From assembly GCF_014205015.1 (NCBI RefSeq), contig NZ_JACHMO010000001.1, positions 6,634,001 through 6,698,000 of the forward strand: a stretch of 64,000 nucleotides of DNA, given 5' to 3'. A program made the translations under genes and the position numbers. The stretch is from Saccharothrix ecbatanensis. Lineage in GTDB: Bacteria; Actinomycetota; Actinomycetes; Mycobacteriales; Pseudonocardiaceae. Every line of letters begins with the position of its first letter. The first letter of the stretch is position 1. Under the pieces are notes generated by a model, which had not been told where the DNA came from, made no database searches, and was given only the letters and a program-made list of their open reading frames with translations. Below are positions 41,543 to 53,900 of the stretch, one piece after another.

Positions 41543-42820
41543 TCAGCCGCGGATGGTGTCGATTACCAGGGGGGTGCGGGTGGGTGGGGTTTCGCCGATT
41601 TCGTGGCCGCCGGTCAGGGATTCGAGGGCGGCGGGGATGGCGTCCGGGGTTTCGGTGTAGAGCTCCAGCAGTGGTTGGTCCTTGGTCACCTTGTCGCCTG
41701 GCTTGGCCAGGCACAGGATTCCGGCTCCCGGCTGGACCGGGTCTTCCTTGCGGGCACGGCCTGCGCCCAGGCGCCATGCGGCCACGCCTACCGCGTAGGC
41801 GTCCAACTTGGTCAGGTAGCCGTCTGAAGTAGCGGTGACTACGTGCTTGTGTTGTCCCACAGGGAGAGGGGCGTCCGGGTCGCCGCCTTGTGCGCGGATC
41901 ATGCGGGCCCACGTCTCGTAGGCCTCACCGGACGCCAGGACTGCTGCCGGGTCCGCCGAAATGCCTGCGCGGGAGAGCATTTCCTTTGCCAGGGCCACGG
42001 TCAGCTCGATGATGTCCGCCGGGCCGCCGCCGCGCAGGACCTCGACGGACTCTGTCACCTCTACCGAGTTTCCGACCGCTCGCCCCAACGGGACGGACAT
42101 GTCGGTCAAGAGTGCGCTGATCTTGAGGCCGTGGTCGACGCCGATGGAGACCAGGGCCGACGCGAGCGCGCGTGCCTGGTCCAGGGACTTCATGAACGCG
42201 CCGGAGCCGACCTTGACGTCCAGCACCAGCGCTTCCGCACCTTCGGCGATCTTCTTCGACATGATCGACGACGCGATCAGCGGAATCGCCTCTACGGTTG
42301 CCGTCACGTCGCGCAGTGCGTACAGCTTCTTGTCCGCGGGCGCGAGACCTGACGTGGCTGCGCAGATCACGGCCCCTACGGACCTGAGCTGCGACATCAC
42401 CTCGTCCACCGACAACTGCGCCCGCCAACCGGGGATGGACTCCAGCTTGTCCAGCGTCCCGCCGGTGTGCCCGAGACCGCGCCCGGACAACTGCGGCACG
42501 GCCGCGCCGCAAGCGGCTACCAAGGGGGCCAGCGGCAGGGTGATCTTGTCGCCTACGCCGCCCGTCGAGTGCTTGTCCACGGTGGGACGTCCGACGTCCA
42601 GCGACAGCTTTTCGCCCGAGTCCACCATCGCGCGCGTCCACTGGGCGGTCTCGGCGGCGTCCATCCCGTTCAGGAAGATCGCCATGGCCAGCGCCGACAT
42701 CTGCTCGTCGGCCACCGCCCCGCGGGTGTAGGCGTCGACCACCCAGTCGATCTGGGCATCGGTCAACCGGGCCCCGTCACGCTTGGCCCGGATCACGTCC
42801 ACAGCGGTGTGGGTCGTCAT
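41543..42820 (-). CDS. deoA: Thymidine phosphorylase
   Basis: A 425-residue enzyme that splits thymidine or deoxyuridine with phosphate into base and 2-deoxyribose-1-phosphate. The phosphate-binding signature DKHSTGGVGDK (about 83-93), SGRGLGHTGGTLDKLES and KVGSGAFMKS are present. The ATG overlaps the cdd stop (ATGA). It is the last gene of the nucleoside uptake and salvage operon. Confidence 0.97.
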   Translation of the reverse strand: MTTHTAVDVIRAKRDGARLTDAQIDWVVDAYTRGAVADEQMSALAMAIFLNGMDAAETAQWTRAMVDSGEKLSLDVGRPTVDKHSTGGVGDKITLPLAPLVAACGAAVPQLSGRGLGHTGGTLDKLESIPGWRAQLSVDEVMSQLRSVGAVICAATSGLAPADKKLYALRDVTATVEAIPLIASSIMSKKIAEGAEALVLDVKVGSGAFMKSLDQARALASALVSIGVDHGLKISALLTDMSVPLGRAVGNSVEVTESVEVLRGGGPADIIELTVALAKEMLSRAGISADPAAVLASGEAYETWARMIRAQGGDPDAPLPVGQHKHVVTATSDGYLTKLDAYAVGVAAWRLGAGRARKEDPVQPGAGILCLAKPGDKVTKDQPLLELYTETPDAIPAALESLTGGHEIGETPPTRTPLVIDTIRG

Positions 42821-43206
42821 GGGAGGTCCTCCGGGCCGAATGCGTCGGGCAGCACCGAGGTCATCGGCAGCACACCGGACGGCGTGTCGATCAGGCACGT
42901 GCCGCCGCCCAGCTCGTAGATCACCTGACGGCACCGGCCGCACGGCATGAGCAGGTCACCGGCGCCGCTGCGGCACGCCAGGGCCACCAGCTTGCCGCCG
43001 CCGGTCAGGAAGAACTGACCCGCCAACGTGCACTCGGCGCACAGGCCCACGCCGTAGGCGGCGTTCTCGACGTTGCAGCCGACGACGATCCGCCCGTCCG
43101 AGCACACCGCCGCCGCACCGACCTGCAACCCGCTGTACGGGCAGTAAGCGGACTGGGCGGCCTCGATGGCACGCGCCCGCAGCGAATCCCAGTCGATGTC
43201 AACCAC
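42817..43206 (-). CDS. cdd: Cytidine deaminase
   Basis: A 129-residue homotetrameric-type enzyme. Zinc ligands are in CAECTLAG (Cys-Ala-Glu, the catalytic Glu) and PCGRCRQV (two Cys). NVENAAYGVGLC is the family substrate region. It turns cytidine or deoxycytidine into (deoxy)uridine. The GTG start overlaps the second permease gene by eight bases and deoA by four, so all are translated together. Confidence 0.97.
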   Translation of the reverse strand: MVDIDWDSLRARAIEAAQSAYCPYSGLQVGAAAVCSDGRIVVGCNVENAAYGVGLCAECTLAGQFFLTGGGKLVALACRSGAGDLLMPCGRCRQVIYELGGGTCLIDTPSGVLPMTSVLPDAFGPEDLP

Positions 43207-44464
43207 GGCGGTACACCACCCCGTCGGCGGCGGGCATGCGCAATCGTTGGGACGCGACCGCCAGCACGATCAACGTCACCAGGTGCGGCGCGTAGGTCGT
43301 CAGCTCGCTCGGCACTTCGTCCACCGAGTAGTAGATTGCATACAGAAGACCTGCTGCCAGGATACCGAATGCGGCGGCGAACCACCGGCGGCGAACCAGC
43401 TGCCAGATCACGATGACCACCAGCAGCAGCACCGCGCCGTAAATCAGCGCCAGGAACGTCTTGCCACCGGAGCGGAGTTGAAGACCGTCGGCGTAGCCGA
43501 ACAGGGCCGCGCCGCCGAGCAGCCCACCGGGCCGCCAGTTGCCGAAGATCATCGCGGCCAGGCCGATGAACCCGCGGCCGTTCGTCTGGCCTTCGAGGTA
43601 CCCGGGCTGACCGGGGTTGAGCACGAGCGCCGCGCCACCGATACCGGCCAACGCGCCCGAGGCGATCACCGCGAGGTACTTGTACCGGTAGACGTTGACG
43701 CCCAACGACTCCGCCGCCACCGGGTTCTCACCGCACGACCGCAGCCTCAACCCGAACCGGGTCCGCCACAGCACCAGGTAGCTGCCGACCACCAGCAGGA
43801 TCGCCAGCATCGTCAACGGCGACACACCGGTGATCAGCCCGCGCAGGATGCCCGCGACGTCCGACAGCCCGACCCGCTGCTGCGCCTCCAAGGTCCCGAG
43901 CCAGTCCGACAGCCCGGACGCCGAGTACGTGTCGAACTTCGGCACGGACGGCGACTCGCGCGGGTTGTGCGACAGCGGGAAGAAGATCAGCGTGGACAGG
44001 TACTTGGTCAACCCCGCCCCGAGCAGGTTGATCGCCACACCGGACACGATGTGGTTCACGCCGAACGTCACGGTCGCGATCGCGTGCAGCAACCCGCCCA
44101 GCGCACCGAACACGGCGGCCGATACCAACGCCGCCCACGGACCCCACTGGTACCCGGCCCACGCCGCGCCCCACGTGCCCATGATCATCATGCCTTCGAG
44201 GCCGATGTTCACCACGCCCGCGCGTTCCGCCCAGAGGCCGCCGAGGGCCGCCAGGAGGATCGGCAACGCCAGCCGCACCGCGGTCTGGATGGTGCCGGTT
44301 GACGTCAACTGCGGCACACCGGTCAGGTACGACGTGGTGGACAGCAGCACGACCGCGCCCGCCACGCCCAGCGCGCCGATGGCCCAGCCCGGGATCCGAC
44401 GTGCACGACGAGGCGGCGGAACGGCCAGCGGAGCCTCGGCCGGATTCATCAACGAAGCACTCAT
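43199..44464 (-). CDS. Nucleoside ABC transporter permease 2
   Basis: A 421-residue inner membrane protein of the branched-chain/BMP-type permease family, with about ten helices. GLWAERAGVVNIGLEGMMIM is the family's ATPase-contact signature. An N-terminal cytoplasmic extension of ~30 residues is rich in Pro and Arg. Partner of the permease at 44461 and the ATPase at 45531, with which it forms a purine or general nucleoside importer (NupNOPQ/PnrA type). Confidence 0.92.
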   Translation of the reverse strand: MSASLMNPAEAPLAVPPPRRARRIPGWAIGALGVAGAVVLLSTTSYLTGVPQLTSTGTIQTAVRLALPILLAALGGLWAERAGVVNIGLEGMMIMGTWGAAWAGYQWGPWAALVSAAVFGALGGLLHAIATVTFGVNHIVSGVAINLLGAGLTKYLSTLIFFPLSHNPRESPSVPKFDTYSASGLSDWLGTLEAQQRVGLSDVAGILRGLITGVSPLTMLAILLVVGSYLVLWRTRFGLRLRSCGENPVAAESLGVNVYRYKYLAVIASGALAGIGGAALVLNPGQPGYLEGQTNGRGFIGLAAMIFGNWRPGGLLGGAALFGYADGLQLRSGGKTFLALIYGAVLLLVVIVIWQLVRRRWFAAAFGILAAGLLYAIYYSVDEVPSELTTYAPHLVTLIVLAVASQRLRMPAADGVVYRRG

Positions 44465-45530
44465 GCCGCATCCACCGTCCCGAGCTGCCGACCGACCTGT
44501 CGCTGCTGAGCGGCCAGTTCGAACCGGCGGACCACCTCGTACGCGACGACGACCGACAGCACGATCGCCCCCTGCATGATCGTCACGATCTCCCTGGGCA
44601 CGCCCACGTTGTCCAGCGCGAGGCCGGACTTGTCCAGGAACGCCCACAGCAAAGCACCGAACGCGATACCGCCCGGGTGGTTGCGCCCCAGCAACGCGAT
44701 CGCGATACCGGAGAACCCGATCCCGGCCGGGAAGTTCAGGTTGTACGTGTGGTCGCGGCCCAGGATCTCGGGCATCGACACCAGACCCGCGATCGCGCCG
44801 GACAGCAGCATCGCGATCAGGATCATCTTCTTGGCGTTCACGCCACCGGCGGCAGCGGCCGTGGACGACTCGCCCGACGCCCGCAGTTCGAAGCCGAACC
44901 GGGTGCGGTTCATCATCACCCAGTAGCCGATGCCGAGCAGCGCGGCCAGGAACACCAGGCCGAACACCGTGCCGGACGAGCCGAACGAGATGCCGGGCAC
45001 CCAGCCGCTGTGCGGGATCTCCGGCGTGCGGATGTTGTTGCCGCGCAACTCGCCGAACACGTCCGAGCCGATCAGGTACGCGGCCAGGCCGAGCGCCAGC
45101 CCGTTCATCATGATGGTCGAGATGACCTCGTTGACGCCGCGCGTGACCTTGAGGATCGCCGGGACCGCTGCCCACAGCGCGCCGGCGACGGCGGCCGTCA
45201 GGATGATCACCAGGGCGTGCAGTCCGGGCGGCAGCACGATCGAGCCGCCGACCACGGCCGCGACGACCGCGGCGACCCGGTACTGGCCCTCGACACCGAT
45301 GTTGAACAGGTTCATCTGGAACCCGATCGCCACCGCGAGCGCCGCGATGTAGTAAGTGCCGGTGCTGTTGATGATGTCGACGGCGGTGGTGCCCTGACCG
45401 ATCTGGCCCAGCATCACCCCGAACGCCCGCAGCGGGTTCGCGCCGGACACCATCAGCGCGATTCCGCACAGCAGGGCGGAGAACAGGATCGCCAGCACGG
45501 GCGGCAAGAGCTTGCCGCGCAACATTCCCA

Positions 45531-45531
<1 letters not shown>
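44461..45531 (-). CDS. Nucleoside ABC transporter permease 1
   Basis: A 356-residue permease with about nine helices; ALAVAIGFQMNLFNIGVEGQ is the coupling-helix signature. It overlaps permease 2 (ATGA) and the ATPase gene by one base. The heterodimer of the two permeases makes the channel of the nucleoside importer. Confidence 0.92.
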
Positions 45532-47105
<1,574 letters not shown>

Positions 47106-47161
47106 GAAAGCTCCGTCTGATCTACGGCTGCCTGATCTGCGGCTGCGCCGGGGCTGACCAC

Positions 47162-47200
47162 GCACTGGGCCCCGCGAGGGTTGCTCGCAGGGCCCAGTGC
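47162..47200 (-). terminator. Intra-operon hairpin between BMP lipoprotein and ATPase genes
   Basis: An 11-bp perfect stem GCACTGGGCCC / GGGCCCAGTGC with a 17-base loop in the 113-base gap. In transporter operons such a hairpin commonly protects or partly terminates the message so that the binding protein is made in excess. No U-run follows, so read-through is expected. Confidence 0.7.
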
Positions 47201-47218
47201 GCCGGAGGCCGGATGGGA

Positions 47219-48364
47219 CTACGGCGCGGACTTGACCTTGATCTTGCCCTCGATGATCTGGGCCTTGTAGCCCTCGAGGACGCCCTTCAGGTTGTCGTCG
47301 ATCTTGCCGCCGGAGGTGGCGTAGCCGACACCGTCGACGGACAGGTCGAACACCTTCGGCAGGCTCGCCAGGTCGTTCTTGGCGACCGCGCGGATGAGCT
47401 CGAACACCGCGACGTCGACCCGCTTGAGCATGGACGACACGATGACGTCCTTCGACTCCTCGACCGTCTTCTGGTTGTACTGGTCGGAGTCGACGCCGAT
47501 CGCCTTGACGCCGGCCGTCTTCGCGGCCGAGAACACGCCCTTGCCGGACGCGCCGGCAGCGTGGTAGAGCACGTCGGCGCCGGACTCGATCTGACCGGTC
47601 GCGGCCTCGCCACCCTTGGTCGGGTCCTGGAAGCCGGTGAAGTCGCCCGCCGGGGTCAGGTACTTCTTCTCGATCTTGATGTCCGGCGCGGCGGCCTTGG
47701 CGCCCTGCTCGTAGCCGGCGTCGAACTTCTGGATCAGCGGGATCTCGACACCGCCGACGAAGCCGACGTGGCACTTCTTGGACTGGTAGGCGGCGATGAC
47801 GCCCGCCAGGAAGGAGCCCTGCTCCTCGGCGAACAGCAGCGGAGTCACGTTCGCCGCGCCCTCGACCGCACCGTCCACGATCGCGAACTTGATGTTCGGG
47901 AACTCGGGCGCGACGACGGCCAGCGACTCGGCGTAGGCGAAGCCGACACCGATGATCGGGCTGAAGCCCTCGCTCGCGAGCTGGCGGAGCCGGGTGAGCT
48001 TGGCGTCCTCCGGCTCGTTCGGCGCGGCGGTCAGCTCCTTGACGTTCTCCGGCTTGATGCCCAGGTCTGCCTTGGCCTTGTCCAGGCCGGCCGCGGCGGA
48101 GTCGTTGAACGACGCGTCGCCCCGACCGCCGATGTCGTAAGCCAGGCCCACCTTCAGGGCGCTGCCGTCGACCTTCTCGTCCGAGGCGGCCTTGCTGGAG
48201 GTCGCGGCGGCTGCCGGCGGCTTGTCAGCCAGCTTGCAGCCCTCGGCGGTGTTGGTCGACCCGGACCCCTGGGTTCCGCCAGTGTCCTTGGCGCAGGCGG
48301 CCATCGACAGAACGCTGGTCAGCGCGATCGCGGCCACCGCGAGGCCACGCATTCGACGACGCAC
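47219..48364 (-). CDS. BMP-family nucleoside-binding lipoprotein
   Basis: A 381-residue substrate-binding lipoprotein of the BMP/PnrA family. Signal and lipobox are LTSVLSMAAC (Cys near residue 24 counting from the GTG). The mature protein has GLAYDIGGRGDASFNDSAAA near its start and the later VLYHAAGASGKGVF and IGVDSDQYNQKT, typical of purine nucleoside receptors such as PnrA. The GTG at 48364 is chosen because GGGAGG precedes it; an ATG at 48352 is possible. It captures nucleosides for the importer encoded next. Confidence 0.93.
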   Translation of the reverse strand: MRRRMRGLAVAAIALTSVLSMAACAKDTGGTQGSGSTNTAEGCKLADKPPAAAATSSKAASDEKVDGSALKVGLAYDIGGRGDASFNDSAAAGLDKAKADLGIKPENVKELTAAPNEPEDAKLTRLRQLASEGFSPIIGVGFAYAESLAVVAPEFPNIKFAIVDGAVEGAANVTPLLFAEEQGSFLAGVIAAYQSKKCHVGFVGGVEIPLIQKFDAGYEQGAKAAAPDIKIEKKYLTPAGDFTGFQDPTKGGEAATGQIESGADVLYHAAGASGKGVFSAAKTAGVKAIGVDSDQYNQKTVEESKDVIVSSMLKRVDVAVFELIRAVAKNDLASLPKVFDLSVDGVGYATSGGKIDDNLKGVLEGYKAQIIEGKIKVKSAP

Positions 48365-48723
48365 GGCTCGTCTCCCTCCCTGCTCGTCTAGGAGCAGACA
48401 AATGCCGACGGCGAGGCCGTCGGGGCTTCCGAGTGGCGAACCGTACCCCGTAGTAATGACACCCGCGCACGCACCGGTCCGCCGTGACCTAATCGTTGGT
48501 GGGAACACCACGGCCCGCCACTCGGCGTAGTTCACCCACTACGGCGTCGGACTGCCGCTTTGGTCGATCACCGCTGGTCCACGGCCGGCAGCCGGGCCGA
48601 TCGGGCGGCGGGCGGACGGGGGTTCGGGACACCGCAGGCTCACCCGTTGGTGGGGCGTTGGGGCGGCGTTGGCGGTCTCGGGTCGACTCAGGGTGCACCG
48701 CTTTCCACCCCAGGAGGTTGACC
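48365..48723. other. 359-base divergent intergenic region
   Basis: It must hold the promoters for the nucleoside operon (minus) and the second T7SS-type cassette (plus). I see no clear -35/-10 pair, operator or small gene. AGGAGG at 48712-48717 is the ribosome site for the TTG at 48724. Confidence 0.45.
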
Positions 48724-49224
48724 TTGGACCCCCAGCAGTGGCTCGACAACTTCGAGGCCAAGCTGGCCGATCTCCAGCGGAAGTCGGCGGACCTCCAGGA
48801 GAACGTCGAGAACTCGCAGGCCACGGTCGCCAGCCCGGACGGCGCCGTGACCATCACGGTCGGCCCCAACGGCGGCCTGCTGAACATCCAGCTCGGCCAC
48901 CGCGCCACCGAACTCGGCTCCGCCCGCCTCACCGCCCTGATCATGCAGACGGCCAAGGTCGCGCAGAAGCAGGCCGCGCAGAAGGTGATGGCCGCGTTCG
49001 AACCGATCGGCGAGGGCACCGAGGCCATGCGGATGGTGAGCGACGCCATCCCGGACGACGACGAGCCGCGGGACGACGTGCCGGACTACGTCGAACCTGA
49101 TGACGTCGAGCCCGAACCGGTCCCCGCCGCGCCTCGGCCCGCACCCCAGATGCAGATGCCGTCGCGGCCGGTGCGCAGAACGCACGCCGGTGACGACGAG
49201 GACGACGAGAACCACCCCTGGTGA
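48724..49224 (+). CDS. YbaB/EbfC-like protein of the second T7SS-type cassette
   Basis: 166 residues. A long N-terminal helix (WLDNFEAKLADLQRKSADLQ), a central three-strand sheet (GAVTITVGPNGGLLNIQLG) and a C-terminal helix give the YbaB fold, followed by an acidic Pro-rich tail ending DDEDDENHPW. The TTG at 48724 is chosen because AGGAGG lies six bases upstream. It precedes the WXG-type gene, as in the first cassette where YbaB-like genes also sit beside T7SS-type genes. Confidence 0.75.
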   Translation: MDPQQWLDNFEAKLADLQRKSADLQENVENSQATVASPDGAVTITVGPNGGLLNIQLGHRATELGSARLTALIMQTAKVAQKQAAQKVMAAFEPIGEGTEAMRMVSDAIPDDDEPRDDVPDYVEPDDVEPEPVPAAPRPAPQMQMPSRPVRRTHAGDDEDDENHPW

Positions 49225-49241
49225 CGAGGAGAGCCTGAGAG

Positions 49242-50900
49242 ATGACCGCCCCCGACACCCCGATCTCCTCGCCACCGGGCATGGAGATCACCGAGAAGAA
49301 CAAGTACAAGGGCTCCATGTTCATCTCGGCCTGGGACGAGATGATCACCACGATCGGCAAGGACGCGGAGACCGAGACCGAGAAGGCCCTCGACATCACG
49401 TTCGCCGCGATCGGCACGGCGTCGTCCATGGCCATGCTGGCGGTCGACCCGCTCGGCTCGTTGTTCGCGGCGGGCATCGGCTGGCTGATCGAGCACGTGT
49501 CGTTCCTGAAGGAACCGCTCGACCAGCTCATGGGCGACCCTGAGGAGATCGAGGCCAACGTCGAGGCGACCAAGAAGCAGGCCGCCGAGCTCCGGGTGCT
49601 GGCCGAGGACCACCGCCGCGAGCTGGCCACGTTCGACGGGTGGAGCGGGGCGTCGTCCGAGGCGTTCCAGAAGAACATGGAGTCGATGGGCCAGGAGCTG
49701 GACGCGCTGGCCAACGCCGTCGAGCAGAAGGCCAAGATCGTCGCGATCTGCGGCGTGCTGGTGTCCGTGCTGCGCGACATCGTGCGCGACCTGATCGCCC
49801 AGCTGCTCGGGTCGCTGCTGGCGGGCGCGCTGATCGCCGCCGCCACCGCGGTCATCACGTTCGGCGCGTCGATCGCGGCCTACATCGGCTTCGCGGTCGG
49901 CAAGGCCGTGGCGCTCGGCGTGAACATCGCGTCCCGGATCGCCCGGCTGACCGCGGCGCTGGCCAGGCAGATGGGCCGGATCAAGAACCTCGACGAGATC
50001 ACCGAGAACGTCGGCAAGGGCTGGAACCGGTTCGAGAACGTCGCCGACGTGGCCGAGGTGGGCTACGAGTCGTGGAAGGCGCAGAAGGGCGTCGACCGCG
50101 AGATCGACAAGGCGTTGGCGAAGGACGTGCAGGACGACAAGGTCAGCGACGCCAACAAGAGCGCCGAAGAGGCCAACGAGCGGTACAGCAAGGCCAAGGA
50201 AGCGGAGACCGCTGCCGCCGAGGAGGCCAAGAAGGCCAACGAGGACGTGAACGCGGCGGCCACGAAGGCGAGCCAGGCCAACGACAAGGCCAACGCGTTC
50301 GTCGAGGAGGCCAACGCCGCCGCCGCGCGCGGTGACCAGGCGGGCCGGGACGCGGCGATGGTCAAGTACGAGGCGGCCAAGGTCGAGGCGGACGCGGCGC
50401 GTGGCGAGGCGGCACAGGCGGCGGAGAGGGCGGCGCGGGAGAGCCGCGACGTCGCCGAGGCGGCCAAGGCCAGCAACGAGGCGTTGACCGCGTCGAAGCC
50501 CGCCGACGAGGCCGCGAAGGCCGCGTACGAGGAGTACAAGCGGAACAACCCCGGGCCGGACGACCCGGCGCGCACGTCCGCCGAAGGTGACATGTCGGTC
50601 AAGAACGACGCCGCGAAGGCCGCGAACGCCACGTACGAGCAGGCGAACGTGGACTACACGGCGGCCAACGCGGCGGCGGCCGAGGCCAACGCCAAGGCGT
50701 TCGCTTCCGGCAGTGAAGCCGACATCAAGGCCGCCGAGGAGGCGTCGCGCAAGGCGGAGCAGGCGGGCACGAGCGTCGATCAGGCGGCCAACGACGCCAA
50801 GTCCGCGGGCGAGGCGGCGAAGTCGAGCTACGAGTCGTTCCAGTCGCAGTACTCGCAGCCCGCTTCGACCGAGACGTCCACCAGTTCCGTCCAGGTCTGA
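49242..50900 (+). CDS. WXG100-type membrane and coiled-coil protein
   Basis: 552 residues. A helical WXG100-like module includes WSG at 134-136 (ELATFDGWSGASSEAFQKNM). Residues ~165-230 are strongly hydrophobic (LLAGALIAAATAVITFGASI) and would span or insert in a membrane. The last ~250 residues are an Ala/Glu/Lys-rich coiled coil (AAEEAKKANEDVNAAATKAS and similar repeats). It fits a T7SS substrate that forms a hairpin with the giant protein encoded next and could insert into a target membrane; the partnership is inferred from order and spacing (24 bases). Confidence 0.78.
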   Translation: MTAPDTPISSPPGMEITEKNKYKGSMFISAWDEMITTIGKDAETETEKALDITFAAIGTASSMAMLAVDPLGSLFAAGIGWLIEHVSFLKEPLDQLMGDPEEIEANVEATKKQAAELRVLAEDHRRELATFDGWSGASSEAFQKNMESMGQELDALANAVEQKAKIVAICGVLVSVLRDIVRDLIAQLLGSLLAGALIAAATAVITFGASIAAYIGFAVGKAVALGVNIASRIARLTAALARQMGRIKNLDEITENVGKGWNRFENVADVAEVGYESWKAQKGVDREIDKALAKDVQDDKVSDANKSAEEANERYSKAKEAETAAAEEAKKANEDVNAAATKASQANDKANAFVEEANAAAARGDQAGRDAAMVKYEAAKVEADAARGEAAQAAERAARESRDVAEAAKASNEALTASKPADEAAKAAYEEYKRNNPGPDDPARTSAEGDMSVKNDAAKAANATYEQANVDYTAANAAAAEANAKAFASGSEADIKAAEEASRKAEQAGTSVDQAANDAKSAGEAAKSSYESFQSQYSQPASTETSTSSVQV

Positions 50901-50924
50901 TCGAAGAACCCCGGAGAAACAGCC

Positions 50925-53900
50925 ATGGCACGCGGTGGCGGCGGCGTCGACCCGAATTCCCCCGGTTCCTCGGGCAACTCGTCGCCACCGCCACCGCCAC
51001 CGCCGTCGCAGTCACCCGGTGGGCCGACCGGCAATTCCGGCTTCGGCATGAACGAGTCGACCATGTCCGACCTGGACAAGCGGGCCGGCAGCCTGCGGGA
51101 CCGGCTGACGGCGATCTCCGGCGGGTTGCAGGGGCTCAAGCTCGCGCCGAACGCGCTCGGTCCGATCGGGATCGTCGCCGTGCCCGCGTTGAACAGTTCC
51201 AACGATGCGTCGGTGAAGCAGGCGAACAACGCTTCGAGCGCGATGGGCAACGTCCAGTCGGGGCTTAAGGCCACGATGCAGACGCACGCGCAGAACGACC
51301 AGTTCAGCCGGGAACAGATCGCCAAGATCGACCCGAACTCGAACGCCCAGAGGCCACCGGGCGCACCCGGTGGCGGGCCGCTCGGGTCGAAGGGGCCGGG
51401 TGGGCCTTCTGTCACTCCGGTGACCAACGTGCCGGGTGCGTCGGGGCCGGGCGGGACGGGTGGACCGAAGGGTCCGGGTGGGCCTTCTGTCACGCCGGTG
51501 AAGAGCATTCCCGGCGCTACCGGACCCAGCGGGACGGGTGGGCCCAAGACTGCTGGTGGGCCTTCCGTCACGCCGGTCAAGAACCTGCCCGGCGCGTCGG
51601 GGCCTGGAGGGAGTGGGCCGAAGGGACCCGGTGGGCCTTCTGTCACGCCGGTGAAGAACATTCCCGGCGCTACCGGACCCAACAGTCCTGGTGGGCCTAA
51701 GACTTCCGGTGGACCTTCCGTCACGCCGGTGAGGAACGTGCCCGGTGCGACGGGGCCTGGGGGAAGCGGACCGAAGGTACCTGGAGGTCCTTCCGTCACT
51801 CCGATCAAGAACCTGGCCGGCGGCATGGGTCCCAACAGTTCCGGCGGGCCTCGAATCGCTGGTGGGCCTTCTGTCACGCCGGTGAGGAATGTGCCCGGTG
51901 CGACCGGACCCAACAGCCCTGGCGGGCCGAAGACGTCCGGCGGGCCTTCCGTCACGCCTGTCAGGAACGTGCCCGGTGCGACGGGCGCGACCCCGCCCGT
52001 TCCTGGTGCTCCGGGCTCGCCGGGTGGCTCGCGTGGTGGTGGTGCGGCCGGTGTGACCCCGCCCGGCGCGACCCCATCAGGCGGAACCTCATCAGGCGCG
52101 ACGCCGTCCGGTGGACCGGCGGCCAAGGGCGGCCCGACGCCGGGTGCGGGAGCGGTAACCGGTGCCACCGCGCCCGGTGCGAACACGGCGGCCCGCAGCA
52201 TCGGCGGCGCGCTGTCCGGCGTGCCCACCGCGACACCGCCCCCGATGGCCGGTGCGCCAATGGCCCCCGGCGCCGCTCCTGGTGCCGCCGGTGGATCCGA
52301 CCGTTCGAGCAAGTTCACCGGCGGACCCGGCAAGGGTGTCTTCGACGCGCCCAAGCCACCCACCGCTGATGGCAACATCACCAAAGCTCCGGCCACGTCG
52401 CCCTCGACACCGCCGCCCGCTCCCAAGCCGACCATCGGTGCGCCCAGCGTCAGCACGCCTATTACCGGCGCACCGGGCGTCGGCACGCCCAGCGGCCCAG
52501 CCGTCGGCAGCCCTGCTTCCGGCACACCTGGTACCCCAGCCGCTCGCACTCCGGCCAACAGCGCCCCGGCCACCGGTATCCCGTCACCCGGCAGCCCGGC
52601 GACCGGAAACCCAGCCAACAGCGCCCCGAACACCACCGCGGCTCCACCCGCGACCAGCCCGAAGCCGTCCCCCACCACCGCACCCCCGGTGAGCGCACCG
52701 GTCGCGCCCCCGATGGCAGCGCCCCCGATGGCAGCGGGCGCTCCGGGCGCGAACCCGTCGACGGACCGTTCGAGCAAGTTCACTAGCGGGCCGGACAAGG
52801 GTGTGTTCGACCCACCCAAGCCTCCGACCAGCGATGGAAACATCACCAAGCCCAGGGTCGATTCGCCCTCGACACCGCCCCCTGCGCCCAAACCCACCGT
52901 CAGCGCACCACCGTCGCCAAGCCCGACCAGCACTCCTTCCGCCGACACCACGGCCCCCAAGCCGTTCACCCCGCCGGCACCTCCAGCAGCAGCGCCACCG
53001 GCGAACACCAATCCCGCCGCGCCTCCAGCACCGGTCACCCCGCCAACGCCTGCCCCGGCGAACACCCAGCCCGCCCCACCACCCGCCACCAACATCACCC
53101 CACCAAGCAGCACCACCCCGCCGACCACCCGACCGGCACCGCCCACCAACACCACCCCGCCGGTCGCCACCCCGCCGGTCGCCACCCCGCCACCCGCACA
53201 GCAGAACCCCGCACCCGCCCCGCCTCCACTACCGGGGTTCGGTGCCCCAGTGCCGCCCCCGCCCGGGTTCGGTACTCCGGTACCACCCCCACCGCCGGCA
53301 TTCGGCGCCCCGCCCCCACCACCGCCGCCGGGGTTCGCTGCCCCAGTGCCACCCCCGCCTGGGTTCGTTGCCCCGGTGCCGCCCCCGCCAGGATCCGGTA
53401 CTCCGGTACCGCCCCCACCCCCGGGATTCGGTGCCCCGCCCCCACCACCGCCGCCGGGATTCGGTGCCCCGCCACCGCCGGGGTTCGGTGTTCTGGTGCC
53501 ACCGCCGCCGGCACCCGGTGTGCCAGGTGTACCCGGTGTGCCAGGAGCGCAACCGATTGCGCCCACCACCCCGGCGGGCCCGTTTTCGGGGCGTCGGGAC
53601 GCGGCCCTGAAGGGCGGCATCCTCGACAGGTTGCCGGACACGATCACGCCGTCCACGCTGACGATCACCGATGTCCAGGTCGACATCGGGCAGGTCGAGG
53701 CGGGGTTCGACGCGATGTTCGGCACCCTTCACGCCGACTACGGCATCACCATCACCCCCAACGTGAGCCCCGACCTGGTCGTGCAGCTCAACGACCAGAG
53801 CTTCGCCAAGCACTTCGCCGTCCAACTGGAACTGGACGCGGCGCTGAAGTCGCACGACCGGAGCGATTCCGACGTCACGGTCGAGCAGCTCAACGGGCAG

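Noticed and set aside
51393..51990. Regular ~75-base repeats resembling a CRISPR array
   Set aside because: They stay in frame, encode a regular peptide and lack unique spacers of constant length; no cas gene is near.
50828..53725. A 965-codon minus-strand frame rich in Gly, Pro and Ala
   Set aside because: It is the complement of the plus-strand GGPSVTPV and Pro-rich repeats, has no ribosome site or family features, and would overlap two plus-strand genes.
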